From contig CAJHZI010000510.1 of assembly GCA_905160935.1 (NCBI GenBank), positions 1 through 64,000 of the forward strand: a DNA stretch of 64,000 nucleotides, read 5' to 3'. Position numbers and translations under genes: made by a program. Under the pieces are notes generated by a model that was not told the DNA's origin, did not search any database, and saw only the letters and a program-made list of their open reading frames with translations. Positions 29,201-40,159 of the stretch are shown here, piece by piece. Positions within the stretch are counted from its first letter, which is position 1. The number at the start of each line of letters is the position of its first letter. The DNA is from Enchytraeus crypticus (lineage: Eukaryota > Annelida > Clitellata > Enchytraeida > Enchytraeidae).

Positions 29201-32200
29201 AATCAGTCGATCAATTATCCTTTAATTAATCAATCAGTTTATCAATTATCCTTCAATTAATCAATCAGTTGATCAATTATCCTTCAGTTAATCAATCAGT
29301 CGATCAATTATCCTTCAATTAATCAATCGTTCAGTACATCATTCAATTCAATCTGTAGCGGCTCAACCAACCAATCAACTTCAGTCAATCAATCAGTTGA
29401 TCAATTCTCTCTCTTCAGTGCACTGCCAAGTGGCAGGTTCAAGGTACATATTCATACTCAAAGTCTGCTTTCTCGCTCCATAAGAGCACTCCTTAGATCA
29501 ACAAGTTAATCCCTTCGCAAAGTCTATGCCTTATCCATACCTTATGTAGCCTATAGCTTGGGAAGGCAACGGGAAACCACCTCAGAAGCTACACCTTTCC
29601 AAAGCTATACGCTAGGTTGATCAATTATCCTTCAATTAATCAATCTATCAGTACATAATTCAATTCAATCTGTCAAAGCGCAACCAATCAATTATTAACC
29701 GAGTTAATAATTCAGCTAATTTATCAATCATCTGTCAAACAATACATAAAACGGTCATTCAATCAATAAGTTATTCAGTTAGTAATTGAAAGAGGTCATT
29801 ATTCAGTGAAAACAGCTCTGACACAATCCCTTGTGCCAGAGACAATACACTTAGACAACAGGTATAAAACATTGACTTGTATATTACTCTTATATACAAC
29901 ACCACGGGTGGCAGTACACACCTGCGGACCACCGATGACAAACTTTCCCGTGGGATTTAAATGATAGATGGTTCTCTCGTCGAGATATCTGAACGGTATG
30001 ACTGTCTTGATGACTTTCTCCGTCAGATCAACTCTGATCTGAGCGAGAGAGACGTCCTCTGAGTGCTGCACTGATATGACGACAGTGTGAACACGCTGCG
30101 GTACACACGCTCCCTTCACCATCCGGTACTCACACGTTACCTGCCAAACATTAGCGCATCAATTAATCAATCCATAAATCATACAATCAATCAATAAATC
30201 ATACAATCAATCAATATCACACACCCTTCACCATCCGGTACTCAAAAGTTACCTGTCGAACAATCCATTAGTGCATCAATCAATAAATCATATAATCAAT
30301 CAATATATTGCTCAGTCAAGCCGTAAATGATGAAAAGTGCATTGTGCTAAAAACAATGACCAAAACAATATCGTTATGACCATAATATAAAATATGACCA
30401 TAACAATAACAAAAACGACAGTTTAACCATTTTAGAGAAACTTTGCCTAAACACAGGCATTTGTTTCTTTTGCAAACTTGGCAATTGAACTGAATACGAG
30501 ATTTTATTTATTTATTCCACTGTTTCTTCATATTATTTATTTATTATTAATTTATTTATTTATTAATAAATTAATTTACTTATTCAACTGTTTCGTCTTA
30601 TTATTAATCTATCTTGCCATTTAGAACTTTACGTTTCAAAATATAAATACAGAAATTAACTATATCCTACATGATAACAATATCTTATATCAAACTCTAA
30701 CAGAGTTGAGCTAGTGCTAGTTTTGAGGAGCACTACCACTGATGCTCCGATACATTCCTCAGTGTAGCATTTAGTCATAAAACAACAGTCGCTCTGTTGC
30801 GCTCTCATTCAAGTCAACAAAATCTAGTGCATTGTGCCACGGCAGATTTTATATCTGAGGCTTTTTAAGACAACACCCACTAACTGGTTGATGGTAATGA
30901 TAAAGTCATGTTTAACATCAGCTTCCTGACTCAAAAGCCTGTCAGTGATAGGGCAAGCATTGCCTTTGAACACTTCACCTACTGATTCCCAGTCTAACAG
31001 ACTGACAGTTAACCTACTTGCTACCAGCTCAGCTTTGTAAGTATAGTAAATATTTCATACTTAAAATATACACACAGTGTATAAATCCTCTATATAGGGG
31101 GACCACCTTGTCATAAGCAGAATCTCACAAGCATAATGGTATATCAAAGGGAATGTTATTAATAAATTAAAGATCCACTCGTATGTGGACATGAAGAGAA
31201 AGACTGAAGATAGAGATGAGAAAAGGCATTGTATACCATGGACCTGCCAGAAGGCAGTACACTAAGAGAGAGAGAGACACTGTATAAAACCGGCTCACTT
31301 AATCAGCTCTACAGCCTCACTCGATCTACACCAGCCACGTGTAAAGTACTTTAAATCTCTACAAATAATTATGCATTCATTTCTTGTAAAATTATAGGCC
31401 AACCGGTGACTGCACGTGTTGTTGAAAGCGACTAAAGCACTAAGATCAATTATAACCAACGTCAGAAAGGACTTTCGGTTCTACACTACACACCTGTGTT
31501 TTGGAGTCAGGCCTGGCCCACGGCAGTCCACCGCTACGTCTCAGCTCTGCTATTTTAGCGTTGAGCTGATGAGCGAGCACGACAGTGAGCGGCATGCACT
31601 CGTCCGTCTCATCAGTGGCGTAACCAAACATCAGACCCTGATCTCCCGCGCCTATGTCTTCCTCACTACGACCCACGTGAACGCCCTGAGCTATGTCGGG
31701 CGACTGTTCCTCCAGCGCCGAGAGAACGTTGCATGTCTTGTAGTCAAAGCCTGCGCAACATAAATGTTCATGACAACATCAAGAAATATCTTCACCTTGT
31801 CTGTCTGCAGTAATTGAGCAAATAAATATAACAATAATATAATTACTAAAATAATAATGATAATATAATTAATATAATTGTATGATAAATGTATTGCAAT
31901 CAAAATCTACAAAACTTCGTTCATGACAACATCAAGTTATTATGAGCAATCAGCATTACTTTACTTGATCTTGATTACTTGATCATTTACTTTACTTTAA
32001 TCTGCATGTTGATTTCCACAGAGCCAGTCTCCAGTCAACCTTGTGTCTAAACAGTTAACTCAACAAAGAGCATTGTACTCAAAGAAATGATTGTTTTTAA
32101 GTCAGAACTACTTATCTAAGATCTTAATTACTTTCACTTAAGTATTGGTAACTTCTCAGTTTTTAAAATAATAGAAATAAAGCTAGAGCAAATACTTGCA

Positions 32201-33693
32201 GTGAATTCTACGTAGCTAATCCGACGTCTGATAAAGAGAAAATATGGAACGAGGAAATCAGATCCATCAAGTCTATCTACAAACAAAATATGAAACACCA
32301 AGTTTATCTACAAACCCTTAGCGGAGTCGTCGTAGCCGATGTGCTTGATGGTGTCACGGACAACTTTCTGATAGTCTACGTGAGCCTTGGAAGAAATCTC
32401 TCCCAGCAGCATTATCATGCCCGTCTTAGCGGCCGTCTCTGGTGGAACGAAATAGAAAGACCAAATAAATATTAAACCTTCCATATAAATTACATATAGA
32501 CATTATATTGGCTGGAGCCAGTGGCGATGTCGGTAAGATATTCGACGGCGGATCAGTATGAGCGGGGTTCAAATCCTGGACTCGCCCGTCACTGACATCG
32601 CTGTCAAATTGATGATAACATTAGCTTTACAAGCTTTTTATTATCAATAACAGATATTATACAGTATTTAACATTAAATATATTAACATTAAATAGAACA
32701 CTTATTATATTATAATTCTAAACAATTAAAAACTACACAATTTTTCAAATTCAACTACATTATAATTTAATGTAATAAAATTATATATATTTTATTAAAT
32801 CTAAACCCATAATACTTATTAAAATAAATTATCATCATAGACTCCAGAACGGCTAGGTAACAAAGGAAACAGTCATTAGGTGACAGAACATAATTGTTAG
32901 GTAACAGTATTATACAGTGGTGAAGACTAAAAACGTTAAACTCAAATTTTGTGAAGAAAAAGACAGTAATAACAGCAAAGCAGCAGCACTTACCGCAAGC
33001 GACTTTGGCATTGCTGTCCTGTTCAAGATGAGCGTCTAGAATAGCGTCACTTATCTGATCACATATCTTATCTACAGCATACAATCAATCACTTATCTGA
33101 TCACATCTTATCTACAGCATACAATCAATCACTTATCTGATCATATATCTTATCTACAGCATACAATCAATAGATAGCGTCACTTATCTGATCACATATC
33201 TTATCTACAGCATACAATCAATAGATAGCGTCACTTATCTGATCACATATCTTATCTACAACATATAATCAATACGTTAGCATCACCTATGCGATCATGT
33301 CGATATATGATCATACATAACTATGCACGTCATATGTATAGCATACACTCAGTAGCATCACCATCAACAATATAACAATTCATAGTATATTGATCAAGAT
33401 CTCCATGGTGGGGCATTTGTTATTTTTGTTATTTACAATAACTCAGGTAATATAAATAATATATACACTCTAAATTTTATAATGAACCTAAACGACAATT
33501 TTGTCCTTTTCTAAGCAATATAGGCGAAAAACTACTTTTCATTTTACTTTTCTCATACGTCTACGTCATTACACTACCTACAACTGATTTTGTAGACATT
33601 TTATAACTAAACGTGATCCTTTAGAGTTATATTATGCGAATAAAAAACAAAAAAATCTGACGATCGTATTCATTGATCAGACCCAGTGTCATG

Positions 33694-33731
<38 letters not shown>

Positions 33732-33868
33732 TATCTAATATCGCTCACAAAGGCGTGCAAATCTTCATCCCTACCTGGGTGCCCTTCACCTACGGACTCT
33801 GAAGTGAAAAGAAAAGTTGTGTCATCTACTGAGTGACTACTGTGAATATCTCCGTTCTCTACAGGCAT
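26228..33868 (-). CDS. S-adenosylmethionine synthetase
   Basis: Methionine adenosyltransferase (EC 2.5.1.6): makes the methyl donor S-adenosylmethionine from ATP and methionine; cytosolic, normally oligomeric. Eight exons on the minus strand: 33868-33775, 33071-32994, 32438-32316, 31750-31494, 30140-29922, 28949-28767, 27300-27167 and 26330-26228 (TAA). Total 1191 nt, 396 residues, the usual eukaryotic length. The N-terminus carries [20 protein letters not shown] with the catalytic His and the Asp of GHPD. The signature GAGDQG is at 132-137 and the loop GGGAFSGKD at 279-287. The C-terminus has [16 protein letters not shown]. All junction phases agree. Exons 2, 5 and 6 each have duplicated copies of their acceptor in the intron upstream (in gene sense). 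A SINE-A fragment lies ~45 bp beyond the exon 7 donor. Whether it corresponds to vertebrate MAT1A or MAT2A cannot be decided, as that split is vertebrate-specific. Confidence 0.96.
26510..26710 (+). mobile_element. LINE-A 3' end, GA tail
   Basis: From 'aaagctgaggaaggcatagg' to 'cagtgcactgagaaagaaag'. In the last SAM synthetase intron. Confidence 0.85.
27065..27122 (+). mobile_element. SINE-A head fragment
   Basis: Only the tRNA-like head up to 'gtgcggggtt' remains. It ends about 45 bp from the exon 7 donor of SAM synthetase. Confidence 0.75.
27365..27480. repeat. AT-rich (TA)n region
   Basis: TATATA runs with imperfect inverted structure. Confidence 0.8.
27998..28125 (+). mobile_element. 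LINE-B 3' end with short GAT tail
   Basis: 'ggggattggctgatgatatg', a RISTLVK-like coding remnant and a GACGATGATGAT tail. Confidence 0.75.
28126..28505. repeat. 39-bp AT-rich minisatellite
   Basis: About ten units of 'attagattaaacaatattt' plus ~20 bases. Two unit types (with 'acatgac' or 'acacaac') intermix, suggesting repeated unequal exchange. Confidence 0.9.
28507..28716 (+). mobile_element. 5S-rRNA-derived SINE (5'-truncated)
   Basis: Begins inside the 5S-like head at 'gggtgaccacctt' and runs to a GTTATGTTAT tail. Confidence 0.85.
28950..29350. repeat. TCAATCAATCAGT-type minisatellite at an acceptor
   Basis: Starts exactly at the exon 6 acceptor of SAM synthetase. Units of ~34 bp with the core 'gatcaattatccttcaatta'. 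A copy of the acceptor plus the first exon bases ('gtcaccctgtcaatcaatca') is at about 28990-29012. Confidence 0.85.
29405..29620 (-). mobile_element. LINE-D 3' end
   Basis: Longer LINE-D copy in antisense, up to 'gggaaggcaacgggaaacca' and beyond. Confidence 0.75.
30217..30256 (-). repeat. Duplicated acceptor and exon-5 start of SAM synthetase
   Basis: 'cttcaccatccggtactca' followed by 'ttacctg' repeats the first ~26 bp of exon 5 with its acceptor (real copy 30113-30143), about 100 bp upstream in gene sense and separated by TCAA runs. Confidence 0.85.
30890..31030 (-). mobile_element. Degenerate SINE-A
   Basis: Diverged antisense copy: 'agcttcctgactc', 'gtcagtgatagggc' and the altered B-box region can still be followed. 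Confidence 0.6.
31095..31280 (+). mobile_element. LINE-A 3' end, GA tail
   Basis: From 'ggaccaccttgtcataagca' to 'cagtacactaagagagagag'. Confidence 0.85.
31295..31475 (+). mobile_element. Fragment of a dispersed repeat (LINE-B relative)
   Basis: Shares about 180 bp with 36960-37165, including 'cactaagatcaattataacc' and 'aggactttcggtt'. At 36960 this block runs into a LINE-B end, so it is probably an internal part of that element. It abuts SAM synthetase exon 4. Confidence 0.65.
32512..32625 (+). mobile_element. tRNA-derived SINE-A
   Basis: Good copy with head, B-box-like block and 'cactgacatcgct', in SAM synthetase intron 2. Confidence 0.85.
33045..33272 (-). repeat. Tandem copies of the SAM synthetase exon-2 acceptor
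   Basis: Five ~42-51 bp units with the core 'cttatctgatcacatatctt' plus 'atctacagcatacaatcaat'. The lowest-coordinate one is the real start of exon 2 (33071). The other four each carry CTGTAG and the first ~24 exon bases. The last copy has lost its AG (acaacat in place of acagcat). Confidence 0.9.
33695..33732. repeat. (TA)n microsatellite
   Basis: TA run beside SAM synthetase exon 1. Confidence 0.95.
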
Positions 33869-36800
33869 CGTAATTGGTGATTTTACGATAATTTTATTTT
33901 AAATGTAGAAATAGTTTCCACAATTTAAACAATCACTACACAACAGTGTATCTGAGAATGAGATGTGTTCGCAAAGCTTTATATAGTATTCCAGTTGAAC
34001 CACGTGATGCCTTGCACTTATTTACTGAGCAAATCCTTGAGTAATTAAACATCACTAAATTCTGCTAAAAAACTTTTGCCTCAGGTTATGAACGGAATAT
34101 ATGTTTATTTATATAAATTGAATAATTTTTGAATAACTGATCAATCGGATTGCAATTGCTCAATATAAATGAAAAGGAATTATCAAAATCTGCGCAAGAA
34201 TTAAGTAATCCGCCTTATAAATAGATCTAGGTCAGGTCAATAGCCCTAGTCGCTCTGACCAGGGTTTCCTTTACCGGTAATTTCTGTAGATAACAGCAAC
34301 AACACTAAATGCCAGTGACGTATTGATCCAAGACAGCATAGATAAATCTGTGTGAAACGTCGTCCAATTGACAAGAACATAATATGAGCACAAATCTATT
34401 AAATTATTATTAACGCATTCAATTACTTCCTAAGTACTGTTATATAGGTTTTCTTTACAATTCTTTGATTGGTGGTCTTATTGGGTTCTCCAATCCTTCG
34501 TCCATTACAGGAGTTCGGAAATGGAGTCGTGGGTTCGATTTTTCCAACCCTTCATGCGTCGGTGGTATTAACCCAGAGGGAGGATGCAAGGATCTCTTGC
34601 TCATATAGCCAGTTAGAGGCTAAATCAATGAGACTGGAGCTGCTATGAACAGAACTCATGCTTATTCGTTCAATGTATGATAATTTATAGTATGTGTATA
34701 TTATTTATGATTATCTCTACAGAATCTATCTAAATAATAATATTGACACAAAAATTTGCAATTTATTATTTTCAACTATTTATTACTAACAAAGAAACAC
34801 GATAGCAATAAAACGAATTACAACATTAAACATAAAGATAGAATAGAATATTAACGAATACTACGCAACAATTAATAAAATGCTGAAAAGGCGATAAATA
34901 TAAAGTCAATCTACTTCTAAACAGTTAGCTAAATGTCTGTATTTGCAATTAAAATATGAAATAGAAAATGGGAGACGAGTTATGGGCTTCAAGGCACTTT
35001 TCACTTATATGATTTGATACTTTTCCTCTTTTCTTCTTTCTTATGGCTGTTAACACGAGAGGTGTTATTTTTGCACTCGTTCACCTTAATCTGTGGAAAA
35101 GACGCTTTAACTAGAATAGGCAACTAGTAAATTGCGCTCTCCGCAGAATATAAGATTTGCAGTCGCCGACTGAGTTCTACATGGAAAGCTCTTATCTAGA
35201 GCGAACAACTAGAAAATTAGCGCTCTTCATGGAATTTTAGTGTTATATCTTCGATTTTTATCTTCTTAATTTGCAGTCATCAACTGAATCTAAGGCAAAG
35301 ACGCTTCAACTAGAATTGGCAACTGGTAAATTGCGCTTTCCGTAGAATTCAGGATTGTAGTCGTTTAACTGAATTCTATGAAAGCAACACCTATCTAGAG
35401 TTGGCACTAGAAAATTAGTGTTCTTCGTAGAATTTCAGTATTTTCTGATTATGTCTTCTTTCTTCACTCTTCTTTCTTCAATCTTCAGTCTTATATTTTC
35501 TGTCTTCAATCTTCATTCTTCAATTTTCTGTCTTCTATCTTCACTGTCAACACAAAGTGTCGAAATGCAGCTATTTACCTGAATTGACGAGAAAACGCTT
35601 TATCTAGATTCAACTCTAGTAATCGGCGTTTCGAGTACAATCAAGTATTTATACGTCCAATGGATTTATATATTGAAATGGTGTTGTGATTAACCGATTT
35701 TTAGAAGGTTAGACGACAATTCCACACAAAATCTGCAATCCCGTGAGGCACAATCGTTTCAATATAGATTTCTTATTTTTCGTGCTAACTATCACCGACC
35801 TATAGATCGAAGGTGTATAGTAGAACTATTTCATGCGAATGCAGTCTGAAATTAGTAGCTTGTATGAAATCTACTAGTTTATGTGTTTGTCGCAATAATT
35901 CATGAAGAATTATATTTAGACAAGTTCAGCTAGTAATTCCGTATAAGCCAAAGTTCAGGAGTGAACTATCCTTCAATAGCCAGCCATCTAGTTATAGTTG
36001 ACCGATGCAATGCTCGCGAGCCAATCAGAATCGTTAGTTTCCAAAGTTGTCAACTAATCAGAATTTAGATCTTCTATCCTCTTCATATTCATTTATCCGC
36101 CCCAATTTCATGGTCTGCATAATTGCATGCGTTTTTCAATGAAATTTTATTTGTATCCCATAATTTCTATATTTAATCTAATAAAATACAGCGTTGTCAA
36201 AACGAAATTCTTATAGTTATAATTCTTCGAAATTTCTTATTCTCTCTCTGATCTCAGATTGTACTAGGGTTGTACACCATGGCCTAATTAAGTGTTTTAC
36301 GATGTGCAGATTTGTGAGATTATGCCTAATCGTCCGGTAGAAATAGCTTAATTGGAACTTTGTGAGATTAGCGGTGTGAATAGAGTATATTATAAGTCAT
36401 CATGTAGGGGTCCCACAGGATCCCTGGTGAGAATTTAGAGTTATGAGAAAATTGTACAGACTAGTGCAGCACAAGAAAATACCCTTTTAGTTGTCTATGG
36501 TAAAAGATTACAACTTGGCCTACTGGACTATAAATAGAAATAGAAATTTGGAAATTTCATATAAATAGGTAATAGTTATCTATTTGCTTTGTTCGGTAAA
36601 TGTACAAGAGCTAATGTCGTTCTCAGTCTTAGGCCTATATAGAAGTGTTAGTTATTATTAGTATTGGTGTTAGTTACGGTTTAGTAAGTCTTAAACAAGT
36701 GTGCAATTGCTTCCTGACTCTGTAGTGTTATGTTATGTTAAATTATATCTAAAAGTGATTGGCTTAAATTAAACGTACAAATCCGTAACCTTCACTGTCC

Positions 36801-36955
36801 AACTCAAATTTAAAATCTGCTAACGTGCAAGCATTTGCCTAACTACATGTACAGTTGACGAAACTAAAAATAATTACAGCAATTTCGAGCATATGAATCC
36901 TTAAAAGATTCGTCTTAGATTTTCAAGTTTTAAACTGGATTTAATTAAATATACA
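33869..36955. other. Intergenic region upstream of SAM synthetase
   Basis: No gene supported. Diverged tandem units lie at about 35095-35430 (a block with 'aactagtaaattgcgct' alternating with 'ctagaaaattag'), pyrimidine-rich CTTCTTTCTTCA repeats at 35455-35550, and a 5S-SINE 3' fragment at 36688-36735. A possible tRNA-like B-box ('gtgggttcgattttt') lies near 34530. Confidence 0.45.
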
Positions 36956-36959
36956 GTAC

Positions 36960-37335
36960 TATACTGTTCAAATGCAGCTCTCTTAATCTGCTTTACAGCC
37001 TGACTCGATCTAGCCCAGCCACATGCAAAATGCTTTAAATCTCTACAAATAACTATGCATCCATTTCTTGTAAAATAATAGGCCAACCGGTGACCGTACG
37101 TGTCGTCGAAGGCGACTAAAGCACTAAGATCAATTATAACCAACGTCATAAAGGACTTTCGGTTGGTAAGCGCTTATAGGCTTCAGAAATTGCTACAAAA
37201 TTTTCAAAATGAATGGAAAATTAGGGTATTGACTGATGATGTAATATGGGCCAGAAAAGATCAAGGAGGAGAAGGTCTATTCGTTGGCCGATCCTAGTTA
37301 AACTGGGACTAAATGGAAGAAGAAGATGATAATGA
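36960..37335 (+). mobile_element. LINE-B copy with extended 5' part
   Basis: Joins the dispersed block also seen at 31295 to 'cagaaattgctacaaaatt', the 'attgactgatgatg' block, an [13 protein letters not shown] coding end and a GAAGAAGATGAT tail. Confidence 0.75.
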
Positions 37336-37344
37336 ATGGCTACA

Positions 37345-37392
<48 letters not shown>

Positions 37393-37428
37393 ATATATAC
37401 ATGTATATATATATATATAGTATATACA

Positions 37429-37494
<66 letters not shown>

Positions 37495-37577
37495 TATATA
37501 ACTCTATTTTGGACAACATTGAATCGATAAGTTACCAAGCTATATTCCAATATAAATCTACAGTAGTCTCCTGTAGC

Positions 37578-37635
<58 letters not shown>

Positions 37636-37672
37636 CAATATATATATATACATGTATATATATATATATACA

Positions 37673-37722
<50 letters not shown>

Positions 37723-37730
37723 TATATAAC
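37345..37730. repeat. (TA)n arrays with an ~85-bp duplicated unit
   Basis: Long TA runs. A block starting 'ctctattttggacaacattg' occurs at about 37502-37580 and again at 37730-37808. Confidence 0.92.
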
Positions 37731-38169
37731 TCTATTTTGGACAACATTGAATCGATTAGTTACCAGGCTATAATCCAATATAAATCAACAGTAGTCTCCT
37801 GTAGCAGTTCACATTGTAGCAGCTTTCTAGTTAAATTAAGTTAACTACGTTTAACAGTTTAACGTTCTGTTTGTGTAATACAAGGGACACGCTCTGTATA
37901 GGCGGTCCTTTCAAGATTCATACGAACTGCCTCCTGATTAGCGCAAAGCTTGCTAACCATTACACGGTCTATCTTTCCAGGCACCAATATTATTATTTAT
38001 TTTCAATTAATCGAAATATCCATGTTAAAGAGACGACTAACGCTGATAATCAATGTTATGCCTTGGCTTCGGATGTTGTTCTCTGTTTCTCTCAGTTGCA
38101 ACTCTAGGAGAGAACTAATGCTCGGAGATCAGGATTGAAGGGATCTTCCTGCACAATTGTTAATAATAT

Positions 38170-38430
38170 GATTGCTCTCTCTCTCTTAGTGCACTGCCTA
38201 CTGGCAGGTCCATGGTATATAACGCCTCCACTCATCTCTACTCTCCGTTTTCCTCTTCATTTCCGCATACGAGTGGATCTTTAAATCATCTATAACATTC
38301 CTTTTGATATACCATTACACTTGGGGGATTCTGCTTATGACGAGTTGGGCCTCCTATGTCTTCCTTAGCTTCGACTGACATTTACTGTTCAAGGGCGCCA
38401 TTCCCTAAGAAAGCAATCCTGTTTGCCAAT
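38170..38430 (-). mobile_element. LINE-A 3' end, long copy
   Basis: CT tail, then the reversed body to 'aagaaagcaatcctgtttgc'. This copy and 4885-5140 define the longest common extent of the GA-tailed end, about 250 bp. Confidence 0.85.
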
Positions 38431-38494
38431 ATGTTTGATATGATTACATGCAGCTATATACTGTACACCTGTACTTTAACCTTTCTGTACTTTA

Positions 38495-38533
38495 ACCTGT
38501 ACTTGAACCTTTCAAAAAGGTTCAAGTACAGGT
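38495..38533. other. Perfect 18-bp inverted repeat with 3-nt loop
   Basis: Left arm ACCTGTACTTGAACCTTT (38495-38512), loop CAA, right arm its exact complement (38516-38533). It lies ~330 bp beyond the stop codon of the esterase gene, so it may be in its 3' UTR or between genes. Short related direct repeats (ctgtactttaacct) precede it. Confidence 0.92.
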
Positions 38534-38724
38534 GTTGATCTCACACTCTGAATCCAGACTCTATCAGTTCAGCTCTCAAAGATTCTTTTGCTGAGTAGGA
38601 ATTGATTAATTCTTGCTTGTGATTCGTTGATCCACAGACTAGATAACTGTATGAGTGCGCTTCACTAAAGCCGGCTCGTTATTCACACACAAAAGTGCGC
38701 TTTATTCAAACCTTGCTTGGTATA

Positions 38725-38840
38725 TATACCTGAGTGCATTTAAAGCTTGTTTACTATTCTAGCTTGTTCAGAGTGCACTATAAAACTAGTTGATCAGGGT
38801 ACACTATAAAACTAGTTGATCAGAGTGCACTATAAAGCGG
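38725..38840. repeat. ~33-bp tandem repeat (ACTATAAAACTAGTTGATCA)
   Basis: Three to four imperfect units just 3' of the esterase stop codon. Confidence 0.8.
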
Positions 38841-38863
38841 ACTTGTTATTCGCAAATCAAACA

Positions 38864-40062
38864 CTAGATCATCGTTGGAGTCGTAGGAAGGTTTCTCAGC
38901 AGCAGCTCATGTCTTCTTCTCTGAGCCACTAGCAGACATGTCAGCAGCAGCAACAACAATGTCTGTACACAGCACAGAGCCACCAGCATCATTAGTTCAC
39001 TCATCCTTCCACCTTCTCCTACAATCTCAGTGGAACCCGCCTTCGACAGCTCTCCAGCGCTGGATAGTTGCTCTTGTTCAGACGATGAAGAGTGAGACGA
39101 TGACGACGATGATGCTGGTAATAAATTAGATTGTGTAACAACGGGTAAATGTTCTAAGGTTTCAGCTCCTTCAGGGTTTGTTGTAGATGAATATGTAAAG
39201 GAATACTGTTGAGGAACAGCTACCGGTGAGGCTAGAGCTTCTGCTGTAGCATTCAGCGTGGCTGCTGACGTCACTGAAGTCACAGAAGAAGAAGAAGAAG
39301 AATAATAAGAAGAAGGAGAGTTAATGGAAGCAGAGGAAAGAGTCATTGCTGCCGGTGGGGGTAGTGGTTCTCCTGTAGATGATCTGAGGTCTAAGAGATT
39401 CTGTAGATATGGTATGACTTGAGTCCACAGTGAGATCTTCTCGGCTCTGTACTGTTGAGCTGTTCTGGAGTGCAGAGTGTCAATCAACAGATAGTCCCCT
39501 GTGTCCTTGTTGAATTTCTTCCACAAGACCCCGTCTACTTCTGACTGAGCAACTGAGACCCCGCCTCCTTCTGACTGAGCACCTAAGACCCCGCCCCCTT
39601 CTGACTGAGCACCTAAGACCCCGCCTCCTTCTGAATGAGCACCGTTAGGAGATCTGTCAATCAAAACAAGATTACAAATAGATGTTAGTAAACAAATAAT
39701 TCGATCAATTATTCAGTCAATTATTCTATCTACTAAGTTACGTCAAACAAAGAATCGAACTACAAATTATTAACTCCATTGAGATCGGTTTGTATATGTA
39801 AAGGTCATAAAGGGCTAAGTCAATGGCGGTATCCATATGTAGAGATGCTCAGAGGGGATTCAACTTCCATTCGACAACTGCTTCATAGCCAATTTTATGA
39901 GATTCCGATAGTAAGCTATCGAAGGTTTTATCGAAAGGATAGTCAGTTGAGAATGAAATCTAGACACTGTTAAACCGATATGCCATAATTTGGTAAATAG
40001 CTATTATTTGCTTGACTGACTATACTTGAGTCAATCTTTACGGCTTATTATATCCTAGTTGG

Positions 40063-40159
<97 letters not shown>

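Noticed and set aside
31416..31763. 115-codon plus-strand frame
   Set aside because: It is the antisense of SAM synthetase exon 4.
37221..37778. 185-codon open frame rich in Tyr and Ile
   Set aside because: It is the translation of TA repeats.
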